From Aspidiotus rigidus (taxonomy: Eukaryota; Arthropoda; Insecta; Hemiptera; Diaspididae), in NCBI GenBank assembly GCA_035079385.1, contig JAVHKY010000015.1:3162001-3226000 (forward strand): DNA of 64,000 bases. Reading direction: 5' to 3'. Under the pieces are notes generated by a model. That model was not told the DNA's origin. It saw only the letters and a program-made list of their open reading frames with translations, and did not search any database. Shown one piece after another: positions 11,761 to 23,790 of this stretch; the stretch's first letter is position 1, and the number at the start of each line of letters is the position of its first letter. The translations under genes were made by a program, and so were the position numbers.

Positions 11761-13444
11761 AGATTCACCTATTGAGAAAAACGACGGCTTTTTTGCTAAA
11801 CGAGGAAAGCAGGGAACCTGTTCTACGGGTCGAAGTGGTCTCCCAATTGAAATTCTTCAATGCTTCTGAATCATTTTTATTCTCCTTGACTTTGAAGTCG
11901 AAATTTTTTTGGGGATATGCTCATGCTGTATTGTGTAAAGATTGTTTTTTATTATACGTGCACTAAAAGTATTTCATTTTGCGCGTGATTTGCGTGCAAA
12001 AGGTGAGGGATTTATGACTCACAAAACAGCGGGCAGAGATGGTTCTTTTTTGCCCTAGAGCATGAAAATTTTTCATTTTTTCATCCTATGGAGCGCGCGG
12101 CGCGATCTAAGTGTTCAATTTTTAACCTCAGCATTGACGGTCAGCCATTAGCCTTCCTGCAAATCACGCATCAGAATCTAAAATTTTGTTTGATGACAAA
12201 ACGATCAAATAAATTGAATCAGCACTTATAAGCCATCAATATATAAAATAAAATACATTTAATGCGCATATTTTTCAACTAATGCGTGAAGTGCGCGATC
12301 TGACTCGTGCGTTTGCTTCACTCGCTACCGCTCAAACTTTCGCACTTGTCAGAAATCGCGCACTTCATGCACTAGTTGATAAATATACTATTTTATTCCA
12401 TACTTGTAGTGTTGCGTTTCATTAACATTTTACTGGTTACCAAATTTTTTATTTAAATTTTTATTATTTAACGTTATCAGTGTTTGTAATTTTCGTATCA
12501 CTCCTGTCGTATGTACCTCGGATGTCGAAATAGCTTAAAAGTCAAAATTTTTCCAAGTTCCCCTCCTACCACATATACATATAGCTCGAGAGTGGACATT
12601 TTTCCAAGTCCCATTGTATATAGGTCGGAGGTCAACATTTTTCTGAGCCCCTCTCCTATCATATGAGTCGACATTTTAACAAGTTTTCGCCGGACGGTGC
12701 TCGGCAAACGGCGCACGTCGAATTTTCAAAGAAAAAAACATTGAACAGGGTCCCTATTAAAATTTTGACTCTCGCGCTATAGTATGTGATAAGAATGATT
12801 TTCACTCGAGAGCTTTGCATGATACACATAGGAGAAGACTTGGAGAAAAGTCGACTCTTGGACCATAATATTATATGGTAGGAAAGGAACTTAGAAGGAA
12901 ATTTTGACTTTCAAACCATGATATAAGATAGGGAGGAAAGGGACTTCGAACATGATACAACGAACTCATGAAAACTTAAGAATCTTCAAGGTTTTGATTT
13001 GAATTTTGAATACCACGACCCATTCAATCCCTAGATCAAGTTTCCTGTGTTCCTCGTTTGACTTCCTTAAGGAAGCCGTAATTTTTTTCAAGTCCTCCTA
13101 AGATATAAAACTGGCTTGAGCGTCGAAATTTTTCCAAGTCCAATCCGAGCTATACATGATAAAAGAAGGACTTGAACCATTTTTGGTAGTCGATACTGTG
13201 GGGTAGCCACGTGTCTAGTGTCCGGGGTCTGGCTCACAAATTGTTGGTAGAGGCTGGCCAACCTCCGCCTTTGTGGTAGCGGAAGGATCCCACCTTGAAT
13301 TGGACTTGTGCAGAGAATGAATAAGAAAAAGAGAGATACGTCGATGCTAGAGTCTTCTAGTGTTTTTCATTGGTTAGATCTGAGCACTGTTTCTCCACCA
13401 ACACTCTCACCAGAGTTTTCGAGAGTTTTCCTCGTCGTTAATTG
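11761..13444. other. Intergenic repeats between units 1 and 2
   Basis: No gene seen. It holds an inverted repeat (12268-12386) and, from about 12480 to 13190, several copies of a dispersed motif of the form TTTTTCCAAGTCCC next to CCTATCATATATAGCTCGAG. The copy of the GTTTCCTG hairpin repeat at 13039-13078 also belongs here. Confidence 0.6.
12268..12386. repeat. Imperfect inverted repeat / foldback
   Basis: Arms 12268-12304 and 12348-12386 are reverse complements with a few mismatches, sharing GCGCGAT and TAGTTGA-type cores, around a roughly 43-base GC-richer loop. It could be a foldback or MITE remnant. Confidence 0.7.
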
Positions 13445-13905
13445 TAGTCTAGTTTATTATTAGCGATAGGAGTAGTGCTGATTTTACAGGAATCTATTAT
13501 GATGTAATGAACCTATCAGCCAACATCAACGCAGGTAATTAGAATTCGAAGGTTTAGTAGACATAAGATAATCTAGTAAACGTGTCGAATGTTTCAATTC
13601 CGTTCTATTATTGTATCGTCTCTTTGCTTAGGTGTCCGACTCCACTGTGAGCCTCTGTTTTTGAGTTAAAATCGGGCAAACAGAATGATGAACGTTCATT
13701 TTATTCTTACAATATGGATTGAAAAATTTAACAATGGTGTTTCCCTAGGCAGGATGACTTAGAGTACAGAAAAGTTCCTTTTGTCATTCTTCTCTGCTAA
13801 CTTTGCACAGGAATTAAAATCGACATAAAATACATTTGTATTATATTATTTATGTCAAACAACGCATTTTGCTTCTCCACAAATTCGTTATACCAATTGT
13901 ACATT

Positions 13906-16900
13906 TCAAGTATTAGCTACCATATCCATAATTGTTTTTATCAAGCCTTTTTCATTTCCTTGTTCAGTCGTTGATGTTGATTCGGAGCATGAAGGTTTAG
14001 TAGTTGAAGTGCAGGAAGCTACAGTTGAAGTACAGCTAGCTGTTGATGGTGTAGTAGTTGAAGGGACGGAGGTCGTAGTTGAAGAGCTGGAGGTCGTAGT
14101 TGTAGGGCAGGTAGTCGTAGTTGAAGGACAGGGGGTCGCAGTTGTAGGGCAAGAGGTCGTAGTTGACGGGGCGGTGGTCGTAGTTGTAGGGCAGGGAGTC
14201 GTAGTTGAAGGACAGGGGGTCGCAGTTGTAGGGCAAGAGGTCGTAGTTGACGGGGCGGTGGTCGTAGTTGTAGGGCTGGAAGTCGTAGTTGTAGGGCAGG
14301 GAGTCGCAGTTGTAGGGCAAGAGGTCGTAGTTGACGGGGCGGTGGTCGTAGTTGTAGGGCTGGAAGTCGTAGTTGTAGGGCAGGGAGTCGCAGTTGTAGG
14401 GCAAGAGGTCGTAGTTGACGGGGCGGTGGTCGTAGTTGTAGGGCTGGAAGTCGTAGTTGTAGGGCAGGGAGTCGCAGTTGTAGGGCAAGAGGTCGTAGTT
14501 GACGGGGCGGTGGTCGTAGTTGTAGGGCTGGAAGTCGTAGTTGTAGGGCAGGGAGTCGTAGTTGAAGGACAGGGGGTCGCAGTTGTAGGGCAAGAGGTCG
14601 TAGTTGACGGGGCGGTGGTCGTAGTTGTAGGACTGGAAGTCGTAGTTGTAGGGCAGGGAGTCGTAGTTGAAGGACAGGGGGTCGCAGTTGAAGGGCAAGA
14701 AGTTGTAGTTGAAGGGCCGGAGGTCGTAGTTGAGGGGCTGGAGGTCGTAGTAGGACCTGGGGTTGTAGTTGTAGGACAGGGAGTCGTAGTTGAAGGGCAG
14801 GGGTTCGCAGTTGAAGGGCAAGAGTTCGTAGTTGAGGGGATGGAAGTCGTAGTTGTAGGGCAGGGGGTCGTAGTTGTAGGGGAGGGGGTCATAGTTGTAG
14901 GGCCTGGGGTTGTAGTTGTAGGGCAGGAGGTCGTAGTTGAAGTATATCTTGAAGGACATGGTGTTGTAGTCGCATTATTGGGGCAAGAGAATGGAGCGTT
15001 TGTTCTGCATATTCCGCAATTACATGAGCAGTTTCCATCTGGTGGTGTTACTGGCGCGTAAAGGTTACTCAATTGTACGGACAGATTAGGTGGATTGTAA
15101 GTGATCAGAAGATTTGCTCTTCCTGAAAAATAGAAGAAAAAAAAATTATCAAGTTGTGATTTCTCTTTGCATTAGGATGATTGGAACGAAAGATATTCAA
15201 GACCTTCGGACAATCCGCATATTATAAGATTTAGTGCAAAATTTATCAAAAATGTTCTCATCTCATACAAGATAATTTTGAGAATCTTGTTCTTCTTCAT
15301 AGACGTCACCTACATATATAATTTTTTTGCTTCGCAGTTCGAAACAAATTTTCTTACTGTACCTTTAACACATCCTTGTGGAAGAGTTGAGATTGGACCG
15401 CTCATCTGAGAAATTTATTTCAGAAATTTTAACCAATTCCAGCAGGTAGTAAAAATAATATACAGTATTTACGATGAAGGAGAAATACTCACGCCAGCGG
15501 TCGGTGGTTGTGTTTGTATATTGCAAAGATAAATTATGGAGCAATTTCTAGTGGGTGAAAAAAGAGAACACTGTGCGGCTACAAACCAAGAAAATTAGAA
15601 TAGGGTGAAAAGCTCAGAAAATGAAAAGTGTTGAATATCATAAGGTTTTTACTACCCTGGCCGCTAACTGGTGTATCGACGACTGGTGTACCGCTAGTAG
15701 AGTTAGTTGCATTTGGACACCCAGATAGAAGGTTGTATACGCAAGTTCCTTGACACTGAAAACAACTGCATCCATTGCTAGCCAAAGTGGGTACGAAATT
15801 CGGAATAGTTATGCTCAAGAGAGAACTTAAGCTTAAGCTCGCTACTGCTGTTCCTAAAGTACTCGTACACCGGGAATTTTAATTACGTAAAATGTTTAGG
15901 AATTGATTGTATAGTAAACTATAAAATTTTACATACCTTGTGAGCATACGTCCTCTTGTCCGATAAGAGTTACTAAATCTGCCTAAAAAAATAAGAAAGA
16001 ACATGAGAAAATGAACAATTCCTTGTCGTGTTTAAAAATTTTTTTCCTTCAAAGTGATGCTTACACTACCCAAGAACGCATATAGATCACACAGTCTTAT
16101 TGCCAAGCACTGGGCAGTGGAGAAAATACAAATTTGGCCTGAAATTGAATGGTTAAAAAAATATATACTTTTTTTTTTACAAGCTTGTACGAGTATAATA
16201 GCGTTGTTCATTTTTTATTTGTTTTTGAAAAAATGAAAAAAAAATTTGAATATTGGTTTCCAGGGTCGTTTGCTCCAGCATCCCCTATAAAATTTCGAAG
16301 TACGAATAGTATTCAAAAATCGGTTCTTCAGGTGGTGTCCTTCATCTACTTTCCCAAAATATCACAAAGACAGTGCACAACACGGAAAGAGCCCATAGGC
16401 TTCTACAGGATTCCCTTGATGACATTTCAACTTGGTCATACAAGTGAGGACTCAAATTTTCGTTAAAAAAAAACTCTTACTTATTTTCCATAAAATAAAA
16501 ACAGCCCCTCCATTCCTCTCCTCTGCCTTCAAAATTTTCAACAAATTTGCGGGTCACACTTTCATGGATTGCACTTATCAAACCATTGAGAGCCAGGTAG
16601 CTGCGTTTAATTGATGTCCTCAAAATTTCTCCCACCCTTGGACGTGATGCAATCGAAAATTACCTCTAAATGTATACAAAGTCTTACTCGATCTCATTTA
16701 GATTACGGTGCTCCTATCTGTAATCTGGCCAGTAGATCTACTTTATCTTTACTGGACACTACCCAAACAGACTACTCCCCTACGAGTTGTAACTCGAGCA
16801 TTCAGAAAAAGCCCCAGACTAATCCGCTCGCCCCCCAAGAATGGTCCCGAAAGCTAATTAACATATTGTATGCTAGACTGGACTAGACCAAGAGGAGGTA

Positions 16901-18607
16901 CGAACGAGCAAAACGAGTGAGCCCCGAAAACTCTATACTAGACTTATACTACATAGACCAAGATTAACTGTACAGTCATAATGTTTTTACATGTCCTATT
17001 TTACAATTCTCAAAATATCACCTAGCACCAGCTCCGCCTTAAAACAATAACTTAGACACCATCGACTTGACTTTAACTTATCTACGCACCACACAATTTT
17101 ACGACCACATATAATATTTACTTTTGACATTAGTTGCCCTCAACCGCGGCTTGCCCTTTATTCATTCACCGTCTTTTAAATTCAAGTCCGCGATCCAAGT
17201 TACATCGAGAAAATAGTTTGTCAGGGCAGCTGTAATGCTCTTTCAAAAAAATACAAAGTTTTTCTTATCCTTAAATTTGAAGTCGAGCTTGATTGAACGA
17301 ATATAGGTTTGTAAAGTGGTGAATAATTCGAAAAATATGGTAAAGATAAGCCACGTCAGCTTAGTCGGAGTTAGCTAGAAAGGAAACATGGATTAATTTA
17401 AAATCTTGAACCTCGATCAAATAGTACGCTTTTTCTTGACTTTATTTGTCTTTCTAGTGAAAAACTATTCCGATCGTGTGCAGGGACAGACAGCTTTTGC
17501 ATTGTCTCAACGTATTCTCAATCTAGCGTTAAAGTAGAAGGAATTGTCAGTAACTCAAATAATAAAGTTGACTTCCTTAGATCTCAAAGAATTTTCAAGT
17601 ACTTATAAATAATGATAGTTTTGGGTAGGTCTACGTGAAATGTCGTTTTATCAGGGAACCAGTATTGTGACTGGTTATTTGTGCGAGTACTTGTTTCGAG
17701 GAGGCGGGGTGGGGGTTGTTTATCGTCCTTACGGAAAATTGTATTTTCAAGGGAGTAGGGGATATGACCCAATTTAGGGACACAAAATTTACGGCTACCG
17801 GCAATTTGGTCGAAGTCGAAATCTGTAAGGTCGACTGAAAAATTAGTCGAAATACCACGAAATACCAGTACAATTCGAAATTGGAAGTTCCTCAACAAAG
17901 CACTTTAAACGTCTCAAATTAATAAAAATGTATAATGCATTCACAGACAATTTTGATATTTTAAATTATGGGCCCCGTCCCTCAAGTAGCTTTCCACGTC
18001 ATCAGGACAGATTAGTAATTTTCAAGTTGTACGTACCGTACCTATATTTTGTGATAGGGTGATTTTCCCAATAACTCATAATTTGAATCAATCACCTGAT
18101 AATTTAATTATATTTTTTTTTCATTATCCGACCAATTTTTCATTCGACCTTTCTGTATAATCGACCTTATAGGTTTCGACCATTCCTATTTCGATCAAAT
18201 TGCATTCGACCTTATTGACGTGGATCAATTTACAAACACAAAGTTATTAGAGTTGTAATTAAAAATATTTATCCAGCAAGCGCTTTTGGATAAAATAAAT
18301 TCATGCGTCGTGACGTGGAACAAAGAATTCTTGATACCAATTTAGAGATATGAAAAAATTTCAACATTATATGCGGAAAAGAGAAGGACTTGTTAGGAGA
18401 TCCTGACTTTTGAGCTATATTATACAAGGTATAAGGGGAAAGGAACTTTCATTGATTTCTAAGTTTACAATACTGGAAAAAAGAAAGTTAAAATGATTGG
18501 AATACTCTTATACCTGTCCCATTAAAAGTTGGTAAGGTTGGCATTGACTCCATCATTGCTGTTGCGCTCGAAAAAAGGAAAATCGCCTTCCAAAGTATTG
18601 ACAGCAT
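13906..18607 (-). CDS. Secreted Cys-rich mucin-like protein, paralogue 2
   Basis: Exons in transcript order: 18607-18514, 16138-16065, 15982-15937, 15853-15656, 15578-15493, 15405-15363, 15122-13906; 585 codons plus stop. Exon lengths and phases match gene 1 except for one extra codon in exon 5. Features are a signal peptide (MLSILWKAIFLFSSATA), ICIFSTAQCLAIRLCDLYAF, CSCFQCQGTC, CSCNCGIC, then a Thr/Ser/Pro domain ending in GLIKTIMDMVANT. The Cys pattern is preserved, and synonymous differences from gene 1 are common, so the protein appears selected. Intron 1 is about 2.4 kb and contains a non-LTR remnant. The function is unknown; a secreted, O-glycosylated extracellular protein is inferred. 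Confidence 0.85.
14050..14945 (-). repeat. 21-bp heptad array with 84-bp higher-order units in gene 2
   Basis: The landmark GACGGGGCGG recurs at 14165, 14249, 14333, 14417 and 14501, exactly 84 bases apart, and once more at 14606. Each 84-bp unit is four heptads (SSPTTTT, TAPSTTT, SCPTTAT, PCPTTTT). Units are nearly identical, which indicates recent unequal exchange or slippage. Confidence 0.92.
16660..16785 (+). pseudogene. Non-LTR reverse transcriptase remnant
   Basis: A short frame encodes SLTRSHLDYGAPICN and LSLLDTTQ, matching the R-S-x-L-E-Y-G-A ... L-D-x-x-Q region after the palm of jockey-type reverse transcriptases (compare RSKMEYGAFLFGSA in the element at 20312-23095). It lies in intron 1 of gene 2. 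Only this fragment is recognisable. Confidence 0.5.
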
Positions 18608-18644
18608 GATATAGAAAATCGAAATGCACGTTATTCAATTTTGA

Positions 18645-19020
18645 AAAGCTTCAACTTTCTAAACTTAAAAGGCTAAGGAAAGTACGCGACAAACTGCCTA
18701 AACTGCTCTTAGTTCATTTGTGAGAATGTAGTCATTGCCGGTTCTTGTAGGCCACTTCGGCTTACGTGTATCGCCGAACACCACCCAACTATGAATTATA
18801 TGTTCGACTGACCAATTAAACAAGCCATCATGGTTACACATATATGGCTAAGTAAAAATACGAACCTATAGTTATGTATCATGTACGGAAACCGACGAGG
18901 TATTTCTTTTTCAATATATTTTATAGTTTGTCGTTTGAATACTGCACTAAAAAAAAGTATAAATTTTACATTGACGTAAAATATCGCAAAAATTTGATCC
19001 TATCTTGTATTGAGTTTTCT
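18645..19020 (-). promoter_or_regulatory. Conserved upstream region of gene 2
   Basis: Counterpart of 10680-10990: the proximal block at 18650-18725 carries AGAAAGTTGAA on the minus strand, and the distal block at 18880-19020 carries the TTTACGTCAA motif. Confidence 0.45.
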
Positions 19021-19321
19021 TCAAGTTCCTTTTTTCGGCCAAATTTCTCTACCAATTCCATTTCGTTGTGATGCTTTCCCAACCTTTACTCTCTTCTTTC
19101 AAATTTTTGTTTCTTGTGTCATACTTGAAATAGAGAGGGGTAGGGATGGGGTGGAGAATTTGTATCATCTTTTTTTTTGGTCATTAGTTTCTTCTTCAAG
19201 AAAATCTACCTTTGTTTTGGGGCATGTAGTCTTTGGCAAAATTTTTTGCTTTTTTTTTTTTTTATAAACCGTTTATTAGAAAAAGAAAAAAAGAAACAAA
19301 GAGAAAAAAAAAGGAAAACAT

Positions 19322-20127
19322 TTTCTGGCATAGCCAAATAAATGAAAATCATGTTCCATGTCTTTTATATTTTATCAGTCATCTTGAAATATTTCAGTCT
19401 AGGCTTCTACTAGGTCAAGTGTTCGTGAGATATTATTCGTTTACCCCTTTACCTATCTTGGCGTCGTATAAGTCTTCTATGAGAAATAGGAGGTAGCGCG
19501 AACTCGCTCCGCTCGTTCGCCCCCTGTCTCGCTGTTGTGTTGGAATGGTATGTGACAATTCAAGTCTAGGGGACTTGGATAAATTTCGACTATCCAGCCT
19601 TTATTTATTCAATTATTCAATTATTTAATTATTTAATTATTTAATATTATTTATTTATTTATTTATTTATTATTAATTATTATTACGCGGGGTGTACTCG
19701 CGAATTTCTGAATCACCCACGGGGTAGAGATTTTCTAATTATTAATTATATTAATTATTTAATCATTTATTTATTTAATTATTTAATTATTTATTTATTT
19801 AATTATTTAATTATTTAATTATTTAATTATTTATTTATTTATTATTAATCATTATTATTACGCGGGGTGTACTCGCGAATTTCTGAATCACCCACGGGGT
19901 AGAGATTTTCTAATTAATAATTATATTAATTATTTATTTATTTAATTATTCAATTATTTATTTATTTGATTATTTAATTATTTAATTATTAATTAATTAA
20001 TTATTTATTATTATTACGCGGGGTGTACTCGCAAATTTCTGAATCACCCACGGGGTAGAGATTTTCTAATTATTAATTATATTAATTATTTATTTATTTA
20101 ATTATTGAATTATTTATTTAATTATTG

Positions 20128-20160
<33 letters not shown>

Positions 20161-20312
20161 TTATTAATTATTATTATTACGCGGGGTGTACTCGCGAATT
20201 TCTGAATCACCCACGGGGTAGAGATTTCGCTTGACGGGGGGGGGAGGGGGGGTGTAATCGCGAGTTTCAAAATCGGGGTCCGGCGAGAGAAAAGACATGG
20301 AACATGTCAAAA
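19322..20312 (-). mobile_element. Composite TIR element with microsatellite interior, copy A
   Basis: CATGTTCCATGTCTTTT at 19350-19366 and its exact reverse complement at 20290-20306 form 17-bp terminal inverted repeats. Inside are a 250-bp unique segment (19360-19610) and four copies of a roughly 50-bp core (ACGCGGGGTGTACTCGCG ... GGGTAGAGA) spaced by (TTTA)n/(ATTA)n tracts. The element has no coding capacity. The strand given is relative to copies B, C and D. Confidence 0.75.
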
Positions 20313-23095
20313 ATACGGTTTATGAATAGGGCTTCGACCGAAGAGTCATTTCGCCCGATGATGTAACATAATTGTGAGGTAGAAGACAGGGAGAAGCAAG
20401 TGGATTAAATAGTGAGGGTAAGAGAGAGAGAATTTATAAATGAGTAAAGAGCAGGAAAGACAGAGAGGTTGGTGATATGGAGGCGATTGAGTGCAGCGAA
20501 AGGGCGTTGAATATTAGAGTTGATAAGTGAAGAGTGGAGTGTTTTTTGTTGAGTGGTAAGATGTGGACATTGAAAAAGAATATGGTTTAAGTCGGCCGCT
20601 ATCTTGTCTTGCGGATGAAAAGGACAATCAGGAGATATGTTTGGTAAAAATTTTGCTAAATTGTACGGGAGCCTGTTGTTATTGAATCGAAGTCTGCAAA
20701 TTAAGACAGTGAATTTTCAGTTGATGTAGTTTGACGATATGTACCAGGGATGAGTGGGAATTGAGTTTTCTAGATGGAAGTATTGGGATGAGAGGGAAAT
20801 GTTTTCCAAGTAGTGTCTTTGCCATTTTTCTCCGTTTTCTTCTCGGGCTATGCCTAAGAGGAAATTTGCACTAATGAATGAGTATTTAGCGGCAGACTGC
20901 GAGGAGCAAGCCGCATCAACTCGTTCATTGCCCTCAATTCCCTTGTGGCTAGGGATCCACATAAAAGAAGTGCTCATGTTCTTAGAGTGAAGTAGATGTT
21001 GAAGGAGGAAACGAGTGTTAGTGATAGTTGGGCTGATATTGTGACTGTAGGGTGATTCTATGATTGCATGAAGGGCCGAGAGAGAATCTGAAGCGATAAG
21101 GATTTGGTTATGCGGAGAAGAAGAAGTATTAGATTGAGATACGAAGTTAAGAGCCATGAAAATAGCAGCAACTTCGCAGTCATAGGACGAGGATCCGGGG
21201 CAAATTTGGAAGTTCCTTACAACTCCCGAAAAGGAGTCGTAGAAGGCCGCACCGCAACCGGAAGTCATCTTTGAGCCATCGGTGTAGGTAGGTATATGAT
21301 ACGGTAATCACGGAATTGAGTTTCAATTAGTTCGGCAAATTGTAGCGGTATGGCAACCTTGTGTTTCCGTGTCAAAATTTCTAACGGCCAACGATGAAAA
21401 ATTTCGAAATAGGTGAGGTATTGGTAAGGATAGCCACCTATCGATGGGAGCGAGTGTAGGAGTTTGGAATATTTTTTTATAATGCGAGATAACAAAGGTT
21501 TTTTGGAGGGGATGAAGCGCCAATTACGAGAAATATTCGAAAAGGAGAGAATGAGCTTTCTATTTGTCCAGGAGGCCAAGCGAGTACAATATTTTCGTGT
21601 AAGATAAATTCTACGGAGTTGTAAGGGAGGAATTTTTGCTTTAGCAACAATTGGTGTCGTTTTTATGGCTCCTAAAATGTAGCGAAGGGCCTGATTTTGA
21701 AGTACGTCGAGTTTTTTCAGACGAGAGGGAGCAGCGGAACCGAAGAGGAAGGCCCCGTATTCCATTTTACTACGAATAATGGCTTTGTATAGCATCGACA
21801 GGATGATGGGATCACCACCCCATTCGGTGCTAGACAAGGTTTGAAGGATGTACATGGCCTGAGAGCATTTGGTACGTAGGAAGGAAATATGAATGTTCCA
21901 TGTAAGACGACTGTCCAGGTTGATACCTAAGTACTTGAAGAAGGAACAATTTGGGATTTGTTCGCCCTTGAGGAAGATACACGCATCTGCGAGGTTGTAG
22001 GCTCTCATGGAAAACAGAACAGAAACGCATTTTGGAATGGTTAAACTCAGAAGTAGTTGGTCTAGTGTGTTTTGGAGGACGGATAAGGTGTTAGTGACGT
22101 GTAGAGTGGTGGTGGTAACTTGAGAATGAGCGTGGTAGATAACCAGGTCATCAGCTAAGGAAAGTATGGTAGCTGGTCAACGTATGTTTAAAACAGTAAG
22201 GATATATAGATTAAATAAGATAAGGCTCAGGGACGAGCCTTGGGGAAGACCTAAGTAATTTATCCTAGTTATTGAAGGATAGTTAGCGTGAGTGAATGTA
22301 AATATTTGAGGAGACATCAATTTGAGAATGAAAGTAGAGAAATGAGGGGGAATATTCAGATTTTGTAGAGTTTGACGTAAAATTGGTAAGCTGACACTGG
22401 GAAAAGCGGAGTGGATGTCTATGAAAAGGGCGTTCAGGTGTTGCTTGTCTGTAAAAGCCTGATATATGTCACTGACGAGGGAGGTGACACAGTAGATAGC
22501 ACTGCGTTTATTTCGAAAGCCGTAGCAGTTGTGTGGAATAATACCTTTTTGTTCCGACCAGTGTCTGAGTCGGGCATTTAGCATAGATTCAACAAGTTTT
22601 CGGATGTATGAGGATAGGGCAATAGGGCGCAGCTTTGAATCTTTTTTTGGGATAGGGATAATCTGGAAATGAGTCCATGCAGAAGGGATGACGTTGTTTC
22701 ACCACAGACGGTTGATAATTACTAAAAGAGACTTTAGGCTAGGTTCGGGTATTGACTGAAGGCAGCTGTAAGAGATTCCGTCAAGGCCAGGGGCTGTAGA
22801 TTTCCTTGAACAAAGAATTGTGTAGAATTCTTCCCAAGTGAATTGACTGTCTAATAGGTTATTTTGAGGAGGAGGGGATTGTAGATATTGAATATTGACC
22901 TCTGAGAAATTTGGAGCCCTTGGTGGGACGACTGTGTCAGCAAAGGAAAGTAAGTCATCCTGAGAGATTTTGTGTTTAAAGGGATTGCGACCGGATCTAA
23001 ATGCTTTGGAGCACCGCCATATTGTGCCGAGTTTCGTGTCTCTGTTAAATGACGAACTGAATTTTCTGAACGATTCCCTAGATGGCATTGCAGTC
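20312..23095 (-). mobile_element. 5'-truncated non-LTR retrotransposon (jockey/R1-like)
   Basis: Carries reverse transcriptase, RNase H and a zinc-knuckle-like C-terminus. No ORF1 or endonuclease region is present upstream of 23090, so it is 5'-truncated. Its 3' end abuts copy A of the composite TIR element and no clear poly(A) tail is visible. Confidence 0.8.
20340..23088 (-). pseudogene. Reverse transcriptase-RNase H polyprotein, disrupted
   Basis: In transcript order: 23088-22699 (KSTAPGLDGISYSCLQ, the start of the RT), 22584-22177 (SMLNARLRHW, YGFRNKRSAI, LFIDIHSAFPSV with the first catalytic Asp, GLPQGSSLS), about 22170-22100 (SLADDLVIYHAHS, the catalytic ADD box), 22008-21265 (KYLGINLDSRLTW, RSKMEYGAFLFGSA), then RNase H from YTDGSKMTSG near 21285 through ASDSLSALHAI and IPSHKGIEGNERVD. 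After a stop at 20717 a C-terminal segment with ICRLRF, RLPYNLAKF and HILFQCP continues to about 20340. Several stops and frameshifts separate these blocks. All catalytic boxes are still readable, so decay is moderate. Confidence 0.85.
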
Positions 23096-23790
23096 CGTCC
23101 CGAGAATTTTTCTAAGTCCCCCTCCTACGAGTATCATATGAAGCTTAGAGCCTGAAGTTTTTCTAAGTCCCGAAAATGATGACATGAAAACTTGAACGCG
23201 CTGCAATTTCAAGGAAGCCTTTGTTTTTCCAAGTCCCCTCCTGTCATGTACAGCTCAACAGTGGAAATTTTTTCAAGTCCCTCGCTCGAGAGTTGAAAGT
23301 TTTTCAAGTCCCCCCCCCCTATCATGTATAGCTCGAGATTCGAGAAAAATTTTGACTCTCGAACTATATATCTTAGGCTTAGTACGTTTATGTCTTCTTT
23401 ATACTAGCTGTACCTAGGTCTAGGCTTCCTTGAATTCTCAATACCAAATCCCATAAGGTTTCCTGCGTTCCTCGTTTCTTTCAAGTCCCTTGCCTATCAT
23501 ATATAGCTCGAAGGTCAAAATTTTAACTAAGAACCTGTTCTATGGGGTGTTTTTAAAGGAATTTGCCGTGCGCCATCTTCCATGCGCCTTCCAACAAAAA
23601 ACTTGAAAAAATTTCCACTCTGGAGCTATTTTGTATGACAGGAGGGGAGACTTAGAAAAATGTCAACTCTCGACCTATATATTTTGAAATGACGTCCTAT
23701 TTTATACCAGGTTTATAGTAGGTCTAGGCCTCCTTCATTTTAGCTATATGTGTAGACTTGCTTAAATTCTGAAGACCAAGACCAATTTGA

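Larger units (their letters stand above)
13445..19230 (-). repeat. Segmental tandem duplication, unit 2
   Basis: Second copy of the segment at 6430-11140. It is enlarged mainly in intron 1 of the gene, which holds a retrotransposon remnant. Confidence 0.7.

Noticed and set aside
14009..15061. 350-codon plus-strand frame, Val/Gly-rich
   Set aside because: Antisense of the gene 2 heptad array. The repeat length is a multiple of three and the unit lacks stops on either strand. There is no signal peptide, and the paralogue exon structure supports the minus strand.
19600..20260. Regularly spaced 50-bp repeats, CRISPR-like at first sight
   Set aside because: Spacers are (TTTA)n microsatellite, not unique sequence. 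The genome is eukaryotic, and the block is bounded by transposon-like inverted termini.
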